DNA of 64,000 bases from positions 682,001 to 746,000 of the forward strand of contig NZ_OX366335.1 in assembly GCF_947250635.1 (NCBI RefSeq). The letters are read 5' to 3'. The notes under the pieces are model-generated. The model was not told the DNA's origin. It searched no databases and saw only the letters and a program-made list of their open reading frames with translations. Below, one piece after another: positions 1 to 8,844 of this stretch (its first letter is position 1; each line of letters starts with the position of its first letter). The stretch is from Wolbachia endosymbiont (group B) of Parapoynx stratiotata. GTDB lineage: Bacteria; Pseudomonadota; Alphaproteobacteria; Rickettsiales; Anaplasmataceae. The position numbers and the translations under genes are program-made.

Positions 1-1
1 G

Positions 2-1259
2 CATAGTCGTAGTGCTTCGACTATTGAACTCATAGATAAGGTTTATAATTTCGATGAAAGGTTGTTTAATGAAGCAATTAAGGAAGCTGTAAATGACACA
101 TACGCGGGTGTAGGTATAGAAGGAATATTAAGGTTTATACGCAGTCACCATTATATTGGTCAGTTTATTCCAGGTTATATAGCTGCGTTTGACAAAATAC
201 CAAAGAATGATGGTGCAATGTTCAAATTAGCTTACTCTATTAGAGAGACCATGACAACGCCTAGCGTCAATTCAGAAGAGAAATCTGATCTTGAAAAGCT
301 AAAAAACAAATTACCAGAATCAGTGAGAAATGCAGTATTTTCTTCAGAGATATGTATTAAAAATGTTGAGTATGGAAGGTATTTGTACTCACCTAATAAT
401 GATTGCATGTACCACTTAAACAAGTGTGACAGGGATAGGCGGTATGTGTTCACTTGGCCTTCAAATGGAAATAGTGATCAATTTAAGTGGAAGGTTGAGC
501 TCAATGGCGATAATGTGTATTTAAAGAATGTTGAGTATGGAAGGTATTTGTATTCGCCTAATGATGATTGTACATACCACTTAAACGATTGTGACAGGGG
601 TAGGCGGTATGCGTTTACCTGGCCTTCAAATAGCAATAGTGATAAATTTAAGTGGAAGGTTGAGCCTAATGGTGATAATGTGTATCTCAAGAATGTTGAG
701 TATGGAAGGTACTTATATTCACCTAATAGTGCTTCTACTTTCCAAGTTGACAATAACAGGCGGTATGTGTTTACCTGGCCTTCAAATGAAGAGGGTGGTC
801 AATTTAAGTGGAAAATTGAAAATTGTGGATCTACTCGCAAGAGACGTAGCATACGAGAATTAAATGGTTATAATCAAACTGCAGTGGACTATCAGTTAAT
901 ATTAACTGAAGAAAATAGTCAGCAAATAGCAAGTAGAATATCTGCTATAGTGGAAGATGTTGAAAGGCATACCTTTTTAAATCAGTCAAAAAATAAGTTA
1001 TATTTAGATAGTTATTTAAATAATAGAGGGAGAAGCAATGCTGCGGATTCTATGAGGAGAGATGTATGTAATGAACTCAATGCAAGTGAGAGAAGAAATA
1101 TTGTTCTAAGCGGAAACGATGTATGTGCAATTACTTCAGGTTATGAAACACTTGATATTGAAAACTTCCCTATTCAAGAAGTAGTGATTAATGATGATGT
1201 CAATGGAAAGAAAAGTTTAAGAAGTACATTAGACCTACATCAGTTGGTGCAGCAGATAA
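2..1259 (+). pseudogene. Toxin-like protein with trefoil-like repeats, 3' end cut by IS256
   Basis: The reading frame is open from the first bases of the window, so the gene begins upstream. Counting from the TTG at 62, residues 97-256 form three repeats of about 55 residues, each with a KNVEYGRYLYSP core and an FTWPSN...FKWK ending. The aromatic pattern resembles beta-trefoil/fascin-like or lectin repeats; this is inference. A polybasic RKRRS site (residues 259-263), of the kind cleaved by furin, separates the repeats from an unrecognised C-terminal region. At 1260 an IS256 copy replaces the end of the protein. A likely tail survives beyond the IS at 2598-2744, but in a frame that does not join exactly. 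It looks like a secreted or host-directed toxin remnant of the phage WO accessory type; exact function unknown. Confidence 0.6.
350..829 (+). repeat. Three tandem 165-bp coding repeats
   Basis: Three in-frame direct repeats with a 55-codon period, anchored by the motif NVEYGRYLYSP at residues 101, 156 and 211 counted from position 62. The first two units are nearly identical at DNA level; the third is shorter and more diverged after the core. The similarity suggests fairly recent duplication or homogenisation. Confidence 0.85.
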
Positions 1260-2596
1260 GGGAACGTTCAAAAAAGTGTGTCAAGCCGCATTTTTAGTTC
1301 AACTCAATTTTCAATCTATCTGGAAAGAAAATATCAAGTTGAGAAATAGTTAAAGCCCAATTAGGGAGAGCCATAATCCACTTTTGCTCTACCTTTTTTA
1401 TAGCACAATATACCTGTTTGTACAAGGCATTTGTACTAGTAAATGAACCCTTAGTTTTAGTAAATTTCCTGATTTGTCTATGCAACCCCTCAATTGGATT
1501 GGTGGTGTAAATCAGCTTCCTAACTTGCCCAGAATACTTAAAATAACTGGATAAGTTTTCCCAATTGTTCTGCCAGGATTTTATAACTAAAGGATACTTC
1601 TCTCCCCATTTTTCTTCCAGCTCAAGCAGATAATTCTCAGCGATCTCTTTACTTGAAGCACGATATATTTTTTTCAAATCATTCATGAAAACTTTTACAT
1701 CTTTGCTAGATACATATTTCAGTGAATTCCTTATCTGATGCACTATACATAGCTGTACTTCTGCCTTAGGAAACACACTATTTATAGCCGCAGGAAAGCT
1801 TTTTAGCCCATCAATGCAGGCAATTAGAATATCTTCTACTCCTCGCTCTTTTAGGTCATTTAGAACTCCCAACCAGAAGTTAGCTCCTTCACTTTCAGCC
1901 AAATAAAAACCTAATACTTCTTTTCTGCCATTTTGATTTATGCCCAATATATTATACATGCATTTACTTATACAATGTCCGTCCTCCTTGACCTTAAAGA
2001 ACATGCCATCCATAAACACTATTGGATACACTGATTGCAGTGGGCGGCTGCGCCATTCATTGATTACTGGTAGCAGTTTATCAGTAATACTGGATATCTC
2101 TGCTGCTGATATTTTGTGGTCATATATTTCCTCAACATGTGAAGCTATATCTCTGTATCCCATGCCACTGGCATATGTGCTTAAGACCTTTGCTTCAAGT
2201 TCTGGATGTAGGCTTGTTTGCCTTTTTTTGACTATTTGCGGTTCAAAGCTTCCTTCTCTGTCTCTTGGTGTTAATAGTTCAAATGAGCCTGAACTTGTAC
2301 GTAAAGTTTTTGCATTCCTTCCATTTCTTCGGTTATTTTCTTCACTTTTAGCTGACATGTGGCTTTCTATTTCACCTTCCAGACTTGCCTCTAGCAACCT
2401 TTTTATAAACGGTGTTAATGCTCCATCTCTTCCTGTCAATGGTCTTCCTTCTCGTATAGATGACAGGATATTTGTTTCTAATTCTTTATAATCTACCAAA
2501 CCAGTAGTTCTATTTGCTTGACCCATATCAAACCTCCATTTTTTATATCAATTTATTACTTTTTTTTCGGTTTGACACACTTTTTTGAACGTTCCC
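1260..2596 (-). mobile_element. IS256-family insertion sequence, complete (copy 1)
   Basis: A 1337-bp element bounded by inverted repeats beginning GGGAACGTTCAAAAAAGTGT. Its single transposase gene lies on the minus strand. The flanks (gcagataa on the left, tttcggag on the right) do not form the 8-bp direct repeat seen around other copies here. The copy was therefore probably left by recombination between IS copies, or its flank was later altered. Confidence 0.95.
1294..2526 (-). CDS. IS256-family transposase
   Basis: Full-length 410-residue DDE transposase of the IS256/mutator group. The likely catalytic residues are D173 (in FMDGMFF), D239 (in IACIDGLKSF) and E346 (in TTNPIEGLHRQIR), with the family's C..H motif at 260-263. 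A strong GGAGG ribosome-binding site precedes the ATG. The protein is essentially identical to the other complete copies in the window; Ile or Met in the C-terminal T(I/M)SQLDIFF distinguishes two subtypes, and this copy has Ile. It appears functional. Confidence 0.95.
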   Translation of the reverse strand: MGQANRTTGLVDYKELETNILSSIREGRPLTGRDGALTPFIKRLLEASLEGEIESHMSAKSEENNRRNGRNAKTLRTSSGSFELLTPRDREGSFEPQIVKKRQTSLHPELEAKVLSTYASGMGYRDIASHVEEIYDHKISAAEISSITDKLLPVINEWRSRPLQSVYPIVFMDGMFFKVKEDGHCISKCMYNILGINQNGRKEVLGFYLAESEGANFWLGVLNDLKERGVEDILIACIDGLKSFPAAINSVFPKAEVQLCIVHQIRNSLKYVSSKDVKVFMNDLKKIYRASSKEIAENYLLELEEKWGEKYPLVIKSWQNNWENLSSYFKYSGQVRKLIYTTNPIEGLHRQIRKFTKTKGSFTSTNALYKQVYCAIKKVEQKWIMALPNWALTISQLDIFFPDRLKIELN

Positions 2597-2597
2597 T

Positions 2598-2744
2598 TTC
2601 GGAGAGAACAATGGCAATTACGTTTGTACAATAAATGGTGACCTATCTTGGATGAAAGGGGAGGATCTATACCATAAGGTGGATAACAAGCTAGAAGAAG
2701 CAGAAGTAGACCAGGCAGCAATGGAAAAGCTATCATTGAAATAA
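2598..2744 (+). pseudogene. Probable severed C-terminal fragment of the upstream toxin-like gene
   Basis: Immediately after the IS256 copy an open frame of 48 codons runs to a TAA. It starts FGENNGNYVCTINGDLSWMK and is acidic and helical toward its end. It has no start codon and lies next to the disrupted gene on the same strand, so it is most simply the other side of that gene. Joining across the IS needs one extra base, and there is no target duplication, so some sequence may have been lost. No family was recognised. Confidence 0.45.
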
Positions 2745-2800
2745 ATTGTTGGAACTTTCTATTATCAAACAGTGCGGAGTAGGGGGTGTGTTCTTCGGGA

Positions 2801-2929
2801 ATGCAGCTAAGAAAAAGATTTTGCCTTAAAATAGTTGCTGCGGTGGCAACATCTGCGTTAGCGATTGGTGGGATTACATATATAATTTTGAAGCCTAATT
2901 CCGAACGAAAAATAAGTGCAAATCTTTGA
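2801..2929 (+). CDS. Possible small single-membrane-span peptide
   Basis: A 42-codon ORF starting ATG, with a basic N-terminus (QLRKRF) followed by about 22 hydrophobic residues (IVAAVATSALAIGGITYIIL) and a polar tail. It lies 57 bp after the stop of the fragment above and on the same strand. It may be the frameshifted membrane tail of that gene rather than an independent gene, since Wolbachia host-interaction proteins often end in such segments. No clear ribosome-binding site. Confidence 0.3.
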   Translation: MQLRKRFCLKIVAAVATSALAIGGITYIILKPNSERKISANL

Positions 2930-3008
2930 AGCATAACCTTTACTTATTGTGGAAAATATGGAATAAAAATTAGTGTTAAAATTAATACATATAATATGAA
3001 ATTATGAT

Positions 3009-3836
3009 ATGGCAAAAAAAATAGTTAATGCATTAAAATCTGAAGTGGAAAAGCTCAAGTATGCTGATTTAAAATCTGTGCCAATAAAATCAGATTGTTG
3101 GAACTCTGGTTACAACACATATATTGACCTTAGTAGATCGCACAACCTTACTATTAACGAAAAGGAAGTAACCAATGAGCTTGTCAAGGAGCTATATTCA
3201 AAACATAAAGATCTCATTTTAGAAGATGAGAATGGAAGAAAGAACTATAGTCCATTTCTTAAGCAAATTTTCATAAAAATATTTGAATATGCTGGTGCAG
3301 AAGTTCCGAGTGACTCTATCATGGAAGAATTGATAACTAACTATCATCAAGAAGGGTATAATCATTTTCTGTTTCTTCATATATTAAAGGCTCTTTCTCC
3401 ATTTGGCTTACTTGTGTTAGATTCTAGCATAACAATAACTTATAGTATGGATTGCCGTGACTCCAATTGTCTAAAATTTAATTTTAGCATGGATTGTATA
3501 AAGGTGTGCAGCAGTGATCTTGTTAATGATATTAAAACACCAGGTTTTTGCAGTTCAGTAGAATTTAAGTTAAAATCTAAGGGTAGAAGCATAACATATG
3601 AGGATGGTAAAGTGCTTATTAATATTCCGAAAGAGCTGAAAAATTATAAAGCAAGTGGTAGAAGTTTGTGTGACATTACTATTGAGTATTTTCAAGAATT
3701 TTTTGGAAATTTGGGATTTAAATTTGAGACAAAAGTGGAACATATTCTAGGTGAACCACTTAAAGTGTTAAAAGATGTAAATACATACCATGATAAGAAC
3801 TTAAACTTGAACCAACAGTTAAGTAATTCAAGATAA
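3009..3836 (+). CDS. Hypothetical protein, 275 aa
   Basis: The start is an ATG at 3009 with no obvious Shine-Dalgarno sequence; a TATAAT hexamer lies at 2990-2995. The N-terminus is charged (MAKKIVNALKSEVEKL), the middle mixed, and the centre cysteine-rich with a repeated pattern (SMDCRDSNC and SMDCIKVC). I see no membrane segment, signal peptide or catalytic motif. It sits between the toxin remnant and the dnaQ/LRR block, convergent to dnaQ. Codon use and AT content match the neighbours. I do not recognise the family; it is probably restricted to Wolbachia. Confidence 0.6.
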   Translation: MAKKIVNALKSEVEKLKYADLKSVPIKSDCWNSGYNTYIDLSRSHNLTINEKEVTNELVKELYSKHKDLILEDENGRKNYSPFLKQIFIKIFEYAGAEVPSDSIMEELITNYHQEGYNHFLFLHILKALSPFGLLVLDSSITITYSMDCRDSNCLKFNFSMDCIKVCSSDLVNDIKTPGFCSSVEFKLKSKGRSITYEDGKVLINIPKELKNYKASGRSLCDITIEYFQEFFGNLGFKFETKVEHILGEPLKVLKDVNTYHDKNLNLNQQLSNSR

Positions 3837-3916
3837 GATATTGAGATTCGCATTTTTAAAGCTAGAAAACACATTCATTGAGAGAATAATTTCGCTACTG
3901 AAAGCAAAAGGCGTTT

Positions 3917-4555
3917 TTACAATCTTCTATCTACTACTCCCTCATGAACAGATACGTTAATCTCATCTAACTGCTCACTAACTTCTTCATTACTTGGCAA
4001 GTGTCCTCTAAGAGATAAGTTACGTACTGCATGCTGACATCGATCCAAAGGAGTTTGTAATCGCTCAACATATACTTTTGCTAGCAACTCAGCGTCAATT
4101 AGCGCTCCATGTAACTCCCTGCTCTCTAGCGATATACCAAAACGCTCACACAATGCACTTAAAGAAGCCGGTGGTCCAAATTTCTTTCTTGCAAGCGGTA
4201 ATGTATCTAACACTCTGTCTGAAGAGATTAATTTGGCATTCAGTTTACCAAGTTCCATGTTCAAAAATTTAATGTCAAATCCAGCATTGTGAATTACCAA
4301 AGTATCGCTAGATATAAAATTAAGAAATTCAGATGCAATCTCTGAAAATAATGGCTTATCCTTTAGAAATTCTTCGCTGATACCGTGAACTTTAAATGCA
4401 CCTTTGTCTATGCTCCTTTCTGGGTTGATGTATCGATGGAATACTTTGCCTGTTGGAATATGATTAATTAGTTCTACACACCCTATTTCGATAATTCGAT
4501 GGCTATTGACATCAAGACCTGTAGTTTAAGTGTCAAGTACTATTTCACGCAGCCC
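3917..4555 (-). pseudogene. dnaQ: DNA polymerase III epsilon-type 3'-5' exonuclease with stop codon in Exo I
   Basis: DnaQ proofreads for DNA polymerase III. The minus-strand frame reads GLREIVLDT, then TAA at 4526-4528, then TTGLDVNSHRIIEIG and on to VIHNAGFDIKFL (Exo II region) and LHGALIDAELLAKVY (Exo III region), ending at 3917. The Exo I motif DTETTG is thus DT-stop-TTG: a single GAA-to-TAA change removes the catalytic glutamate and ends translation. The rest of the frame is open and well conserved, so the lesion is recent, a sequencing error, or read through. The frame is continuous upstream with the LRR gene, with no dnaQ start codon of its own. Restart downstream of the stop would yield a protein without Exo I. 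Confidence 0.85.
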
Positions 4556-5203
4556 ATCTTGTTTGGAAAGTTCTATACTTAACCTACTACTAGGATCTGA
4601 CTGACTATTGGTAGCTTGTATCGTTTTTTTTCTTTTAGCTACTAATTTTTTTGTAGCACCTTCACCATCTTTTACTCTAGAGTGTCCAGGCGCTTCGGTT
4701 ATTGAGCTTTTTTTTATACTATCAAGGATAACTTCTTTATCATTTAAGAATTTTTTACCGTTACCTTCTACATAAAGTGAGGTGAGATTTTTGAGTGCTA
4801 TATCTCCTCCATAGTGGTGGCGCCACACTCCAACAATGTTGTTGTTTTCTACATTTAATAAAGTAAGATTTGGGAGACGTTTGCTGCCAATCAAAAATGC
4901 AAAACCTCTGTCTCCAATATTGTTATTACTTATTTCAAGTAAAGTAAGGTTTTTTAGATTGCATTGACCTATATATCCTGCACCTTCAAAACCGAGTTTA
5001 TTGTTCCTTAGAGTGAGCGAAGTAAGATGTGTAAGTTTACTTAACTCTTTTACATCTTTACTATCAATCTCTACATTTATTAAATTAAGCTCGTTAATGC
5101 CTTTTTTACTCTGTAGAAAGTTTGCTAGCTCTCTTATATCAATTTTAGCACTTACATCTGATATTGTTAAAGCTTTATCATGTACATATCCACTAAAACC
5201 CAC
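4526..5203 (-). CDS. Leucine-rich-repeat protein fused in frame to the start of DnaQ
   Basis: The 225-residue frame starts at a GTG. Residues about 35-150 contain leucine-rich repeats (INELNLINVEI, LTSLTLRNNKLG, LTLLEISNNNIGD, LTLLNVENNNI), then a basic segment with KKLVAKRKKT. The final nine residues, GLREIVLDT, are the beginning of DnaQ. The ORF stops only because of the TAA in Exo I. Upstream in the other frame is a short ATG ORF (MPAKIFT), so the true start may have been lost by a frameshift. LRR proteins in Wolbachia are candidate host-interaction proteins; no signal peptide or membrane segment is visible. Confidence 0.7.
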   Translation of the reverse strand: MGFSGYVHDKALTISDVSAKIDIRELANFLQSKKGINELNLINVEIDSKDVKELSKLTHLTSLTLRNNKLGFEGAGYIGQCNLKNLTLLEISNNNIGDRGFAFLIGSKRLPNLTLLNVENNNIVGVWRHHYGGDIALKNLTSLYVEGNGKKFLNDKEVILDSIKKSSITEAPGHSRVKDGEGATKKLVAKRKKTIQATNSQSDPSSRLSIELSKQDGLREIVLDT

Positions 5204-5377
5204 CTTACCCTCTGTTAATATACTATGTAAATATTTTAGCTGGCATCTCAGTAGCTGTCAATTGCTTATATAAGATCTTAAACAGCTGGTTTAGGTGCTG
5301 TAAAATTCATACTTTTTGTGATCAGCTAAGTAAAAAGTCAAGCCTAGGGCAACTCACTAAGCTTTTCTGATTTATTG

Positions 5378-5890
5378 TTATACAGTTCTTGAGTTTTTTT
5401 CTTCCTTTACAAAAGAATCTGTTACTAAATCCTTTAAAGTTTCACCAGGCTTTTCTAGCAATTCAGGTTTAAATAAATACTCAAGTCCATATATTGCTAA
5501 TGTAACAGCTACAGCAACTAAAGCTGCAATTAAAAATGGTGAACTTATTTCTTCTGTTATGAGTGTTAAAGTTATTAAACCTCCTAGAAGCCCAATTACT
5601 GGTGGAACAATAATTGCTGCACCTCTTTCCCATAATTGTGTTTTCTGTACTCGCCCCCGTATTAACAGAAAATATGGTGAAGGCGCCGGGTACTGCCCTC
5701 GGGTCCAATTCTTTTTTTTGCTCTGTTTCTTTTTCTTGCGTCGTTTACACTCTCCTTTTTTTCCTTCAAGTGGAATTTCTTTAACTTGGACTTTCGGACA
5801 AAATTTGACCTTTTTTTTTGGCTTTTTTTTGTCAGAAAAAGAACGTTTTGATAACTCAGTGTAGTCAACTTTTTCGTTAGAATCGCCCAT
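5378..5890 (-). CDS. Basic membrane protein with PP1-docking-like motif
   Basis: A 170-residue protein starting ATG. Residues 15-65 are extremely lysine-rich. Within this segment KVKF (27-30) followed by V34 and V36 matches the RVxF plus two-hydrophobic (phi-phi) pattern that binds protein phosphatase 1 in GADD34-type proteins. Residues about 88-135 are two hydrophobic segments forming a likely membrane hairpin (AAIIVPPVIGLLGGLITLTL and FLIAALVAVAVTLAIYGL). The tail is charged. No enzyme motif is seen, and I do not recognise the family. A Wolbachia membrane or secreted protein is likely; the PP1 link is an inference from a short motif. Confidence 0.6.
   Translation of the reverse strand: MGDSNEKVDYTELSKRSFSDKKKPKKKVKFCPKVQVKEIPLEGKKGECKRRKKKKQSKKKNWTRGQYPAPSPYFLLIRGRVQKTQLWERGAAIIVPPVIGLLGGLITLTLITEEISSPFLIAALVAVAVTLAIYGLEYLFKPELLEKPGETLKDLVTDSFVKEEKNSRTV
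5783..5812 (-). other. RVxF-phi-phi-like short linear motif
   Basis: Codons 27-36 of the membrane protein read KVKFCPKVQV. Known PP1 regulators use [KR]-V-x-F followed three residues later by V-x-V (for example KVRFSEKVTV in GADD34). The spacing matches exactly; binding is not shown. Confidence 0.45.
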
Positions 5891-5988
5891 AACTTTTTCG
5901 CTTCATCAATACCTATATTAAATTATATTCTAAATAAAGTCAAGATATTAATTACTATATTAAACTGTACTCTGAAAAAATTAAGATA

Positions 5989-6852
5989 TTAACTACAAGC
6001 CTTGAGCCTGTTAAAATCTTCTTCAGCGTGGTACGATGACCGAGTCAATGGGCTTGATGCAACTACCAAAAAGCCTTTGGAATAAGCAATATATTTATAA
6101 TGCTCAAACTCTTCTGGGGTAACATATCTATCAACCTTTACATGCTTTGGAGTTGGTTGCAAATATTGACCAATTGTAATGAAGTCAACTTCGGCGCTAC
6201 GTAAATCATCCATAACCTGAAAGATTTCTTCTTTTGTTTCTCCAAGACCAACCATAAGCCCTGACTTCGTGAAAAGTTTAGGATTAATCTGTTTCACCAT
6301 CTTTAGCAAATATAGTGAATGAAAATAACGAGCTCTTGGTCTTATTTTTGCATACAGCCTTGGTACTGTTTCGATGTTGTGGTTATAAACATCAGGTGAT
6401 GCAATAGCTATTGCTTCAAACGCTCCTTTCTTATTTAAAAAATCAGGAGTGAGGATCTCTATTGTTGTTTCCGAAGTTATCTTTCTAATTTCTTCTATAC
6501 ACCTTATAAACTGATTTGCACCACCATCTGGTAAATCGTCACGGTCAACAGAGGTAATGACAACGTGCTTTAAATTTAACTTTTTTATTGCTTTTGCTAA
6601 ATTTTCTGGTTCATGAGGATCGAGCTTATCAGGAATGCCAGTTGCAACGTTGCAAAACGCACAAGCACGAGTACAAACAGAACCGAGAATCATCACAGTA
6701 GCATGACGTTTATTCCAACATTCACCAATATTTGGACACGCAGCTTCTTCGCATACTGTATGTAAGTTATGTAGCTTAACAGTATTTAAGGTTTCATTGA
6801 ATACTTTACCAGCTGGAGCTTTTGCTCTGAGCCATGTAGGCTTACTATGCAT
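5989..6852 (-). CDS. lipA: Lipoyl synthase
   Basis: Radical-SAM enzyme that inserts two sulfurs into the octanoyl chain on lipoyl domains of pyruvate and 2-oxoglutarate dehydrogenases. The 287-residue protein has the auxiliary cluster motif [12 protein letters not shown] near residue 34 and the radical-SAM motif CTRACAFC near residue 60. The conserved GQYLQPTP and the C-terminal [12 protein letters not shown], carrying the RSSY motif, are present. Length is normal. The ATG overlaps the end of rpmB by 8 bp, indicating co-transcription in the order rpmB-lipA. Confidence 0.97.
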   Translation of the reverse strand: MHSKPTWLRAKAPAGKVFNETLNTVKLHNLHTVCEEAACPNIGECWNKRHATVMILGSVCTRACAFCNVATGIPDKLDPHEPENLAKAIKKLNLKHVVITSVDRDDLPDGGANQFIRCIEEIRKITSETTIEILTPDFLNKKGAFEAIAIASPDVYNHNIETVPRLYAKIRPRARYFHSLYLLKMVKQINPKLFTKSGLMVGLGETKEEIFQVMDDLRSAEVDFITIGQYLQPTPKHVKVDRYVTPEEFEHYKYIAYSKGFLVVASSPLTRSSYHAEEDFNRLKACS

Positions 6853-7159
6853 TTGAAACAGCTAGCTCTACCTCTTGTTTTGCTAAAACTTTCTTTAATC
6901 TTCTTTTTATCTTTTGCGCTTCTTTACTTAGTTTAATTGTTTTTGTATTGAGCAAGAAAGCATCAAGATCACCTTTATAATCTATAGTTCTTAAAGTTCT
7001 TGTTGCTATACGAAAGCTAAACTTTTTGTCTAATATATTACTCGTTAATGTAACCTTATGTAAATTTAAGAGAAAGGTACGCTTTGTTTTACGATTTGAG
7101 TGCGATACCTTATTACCAAAAGACTTTTTTCTATTTGTTAATTCACAAATTCTACTCAC
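6845..7159 (-). CDS. rpmB: 50S ribosomal protein L28
   Basis: A 104-residue basic protein of the large ribosomal subunit. The N-terminus [20 protein letters not shown] is the L28 signature (usually CxxTGKxxxxGNxVSHSN, with TGK here replaced by TNR). The middle matches L28 ([27 protein letters not shown]). It overlaps lipA by 8 bp, a compact operon junction. Confidence 0.95.
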   Translation of the reverse strand: MSRICELTNRKKSFGNKVSHSNRKTKRTFLLNLHKVTLTSNILDKKFSFRIATRTLRTIDYKGDLDAFLLNTKTIKLSKEAQKIKRRLKKVLAKQEVELAVSNA

Positions 7160-7213
7160 TTCAATATACCAATTTATCCTATGTAACTAGGTTAACCTGA
7201 TATAGTTAAATAG

Positions 7214-7537
7214 TCAACTCCCTTGCTTGATTTTTATACCGTATACTGCTTTATAGCCAAAAAACACTGTAATTTTTTCTATTACAAGAGAAACCATATG
7301 CTGCATTTCTAATGCTTTACTGCCATTTGTTACTAACAGATGCAGAACACCAGAATTTACGTTTTGTGCGTATGAGATCTTTTGTGGTTTTGTACATTCT
7401 GCTAATTCCTCTCCAACTATACTTTTCCAGTTTAAAATAAGACGTATTTCATTTTTGCTGATCTTATTTTTCATGCATTTTAATGCATAGTTTTCTATTA
7501 TAGATTTTAATTTCTTTGGCCCGCTATATTTAAACAT
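7214..7537 (-). CDS. DUF721 (DciA-like) protein
   Basis: A 107-residue protein with the DUF721 pattern: an N-terminal helix, then a WKSIVGEELAECTKPQKI core and a strand-rich L-H-L-L-V-T-N-G-S-K-A-L-E-M-Q motif. DUF721 members include DciA, a loader of the replicative helicase outside the DnaC-bearing bacteria. The start is ATG at 7537. It lies upstream of rpmB on the same strand, separated by 54 bp. Family assignment is good; the helicase-loading role is by family only. Confidence 0.75.
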   Translation of the reverse strand: MFKYSGPKKLKSIIENYALKCMKNKISKNEIRLILNWKSIVGEELAECTKPQKISYAQNVNSGVLHLLVTNGSKALEMQHMVSLVIEKITVFFGYKAVYGIKIKQGS

Positions 7538-7804
7538 CTTTCCAGTGCTTAAAATTAAATTATATTACAACTTTCTTATACAAAAAACTAACTTATTGTT
7601 TTCATGATCCTCGGCCTCACACATAAAAAGCAGTATTTGTATATCTAGCATTTGCCAGAATTTTGTGTTTCCTACCTTGTAATCATTTTTAATTTTAATT
7701 TGTTAAATTATTATGAAGCTAATTAAAATTCGGGTAAAGTATAGTATTTCCAAGAAAATTATCTTTTTACTGTATGCAGTAATTTTCTTATAGCTATCTG
7801 TTTT

Positions 7805-7999
7805 TTAAGATCTTTCTGCAATCCAAGCTGCTTGAATGGCCTCTAATATTTTTTCATTACAATACTTTTCATCATCATCAAACTCTTCTAAATCCAAGAC
7901 TTTTCTTTTAAGTTCAGTGAATCTAATACTAATTATATCTTCATTTGGAAATTTCTCTTCTAGAGCTTCTGCAATATCTTCTATATCAAGCCATTTCAT
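7805..7999 (-). CDS. iscX: Iron-sulfur assembly protein IscX
   Basis: A 64-residue acidic protein, the expected size. The N-terminus MKWLDIEDIAEALEEKFP matches the W-D..DIA..L...P pattern of IscX, and the middle IRFTELKRKVLDLEEFDDD carries the usual R-x(2)-L...V..L..F.DD. The C-terminus LEAIQAAWIAE contains the family's IQ..W. IscX binds IscS and modulates iron delivery during Fe-S cluster assembly. The gene stands alone here, not within an isc operon, with about 270 bp of AT-rich DNA downstream in which I see no gene. Confidence 0.92.
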   Translation of the reverse strand: MKWLDIEDIAEALEEKFPNEDIISIRFTELKRKVLDLEEFDDDEKYCNEKILEAIQAAWIAERS

Positions 8000-8019
8000 A
8001 CTTTTTTAATAAATTAAAC

Positions 8020-8106
8020 TGGTGCCCATGGGGAGACTTGAACTCCCAAGGTCGCAAAACCCACGGATTTTAAGTCCGCTGCGTCTACCGATTCCGCCAC
8101 ACGGGC
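8020..8106 (-). tRNA. tRNA-Leu (anticodon TAA)
   Basis: The minus strand folds as a class II tRNA: acceptor 5' GCCCGTG against CATGGGC, D-loop with GGTAGACGC, anticodon loop CTTAAAA giving TAA, a long variable arm, T-loop GTTCAAGTC and an encoded CCA. It lies between iscX and rpsD on the same strand. Confidence 0.96.
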
Positions 8107-8116
8107 CTTATGTTGT

Positions 8117-8731
8117 TTATCTAGAGTAAAATTCTACTACTAAATTGACTTCCATGTCTGCTGAATAGGGGACTTCGGAATATTGAGGCGCTCTCAAATA
8201 CTTCACTGAAAGTGCTTTGCTATCTGCCTCTAAATAATCTGGAGCCTTACGTTCTTGTTTTTGTTCAGCCTCTATTAATATAGGAATTTTTGCTGCTCTT
8301 TCCCTTATTTTTACTATATCACCAGGCTTCACTCTATAACTTGATATGTTAACCACCTTATCATTAACTGTAACATGTTTATGAGATATAAGCTGTTTTG
8401 CCGAGTAAATTGTTGGCACAAAACCAGAGTGATATAAAACAGAACTTAACCTTGATTCCAAGGCACCAATAAAATTATCAGCCGTATAACCTTTTCTTTT
8501 GTAAGCATCTAAAAATGTACGTCTAAGCTGCTTACTTGAAATTGCATAGTAGAACTTAAATTTCTTATGTGCAGCAAACTGCTTACCAAAATCAGATAAC
8601 TTCTTAAATCCAAGAATACCATGCTGACCTGGAGGGTATTTTCTTTTATTGACTGAATCTTTTGCTCTACCCCATAAGTTTACACCAAGCCTGCGACTGA
8701 TTCTATACTTTCTATTGATAACAGTTGTCAT
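8117..8731 (-). CDS. rpsD: 30S ribosomal protein S4
   Basis: Primary 16S rRNA-binding protein that also regulates translation in many bacteria. 204 residues, normal length. Features are the N-terminal [15 protein letters not shown], the central [15 protein letters not shown], and the S4 RNA-binding domain at about 94-155 ([31 protein letters not shown]). Start ATG at 8731. It is divergent from tkt, with 113 bp between them that should hold both promoters. Confidence 0.97.
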   Translation of the reverse strand: MTTVINRKYRISRRLGVNLWGRAKDSVNKRKYPPGQHGILGFKKLSDFGKQFAAHKKFKFYYAISSKQLRRTFLDAYKRKGYTADNFIGALESRLSSVLYHSGFVPTIYSAKQLISHKHVTVNDKVVNISSYRVKPGDIVKIRERAAKIPILIEAEQKQERKAPDYLEADSKALSVKYLRAPQYSEVPYSADMEVNLVVEFYSR

Positions 8732-8844
8732 ACAAAAATTCTCACAATCTAACTATAAATTATTAATGATTTTAACATTAAGTGTCAACTTGTTTTTGCC
8801 ACTATGATATAGTATACTTCACTTTTAAGTTTTCCTATTAATAC

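Noticed and set aside
478..753. 91-residue repeat ORF on the minus strand
   Set aside because: It is the shadow of the plus-strand trefoil-like repeats.
1940..2491. 183-residue ORF antisense to the IS256 transposase (also at every other full copy)
   Set aside because: Its recurrence only reflects the repeated IS; it mirrors the transposase frame and has no recognisable family.
2548..2934. 128-residue minus-strand ORF after IS256 copy 1
   Set aside because: It starts outside a recognisable gene, runs into the IS end, and is antisense to better plus-strand coding fragments.
3917..4300. Separate 127-residue exonuclease gene starting at 4300
   Set aside because: The TTG at 4300 is inside the conserved DnaQ domain; the same frame extends upstream to the TAA in Exo I.
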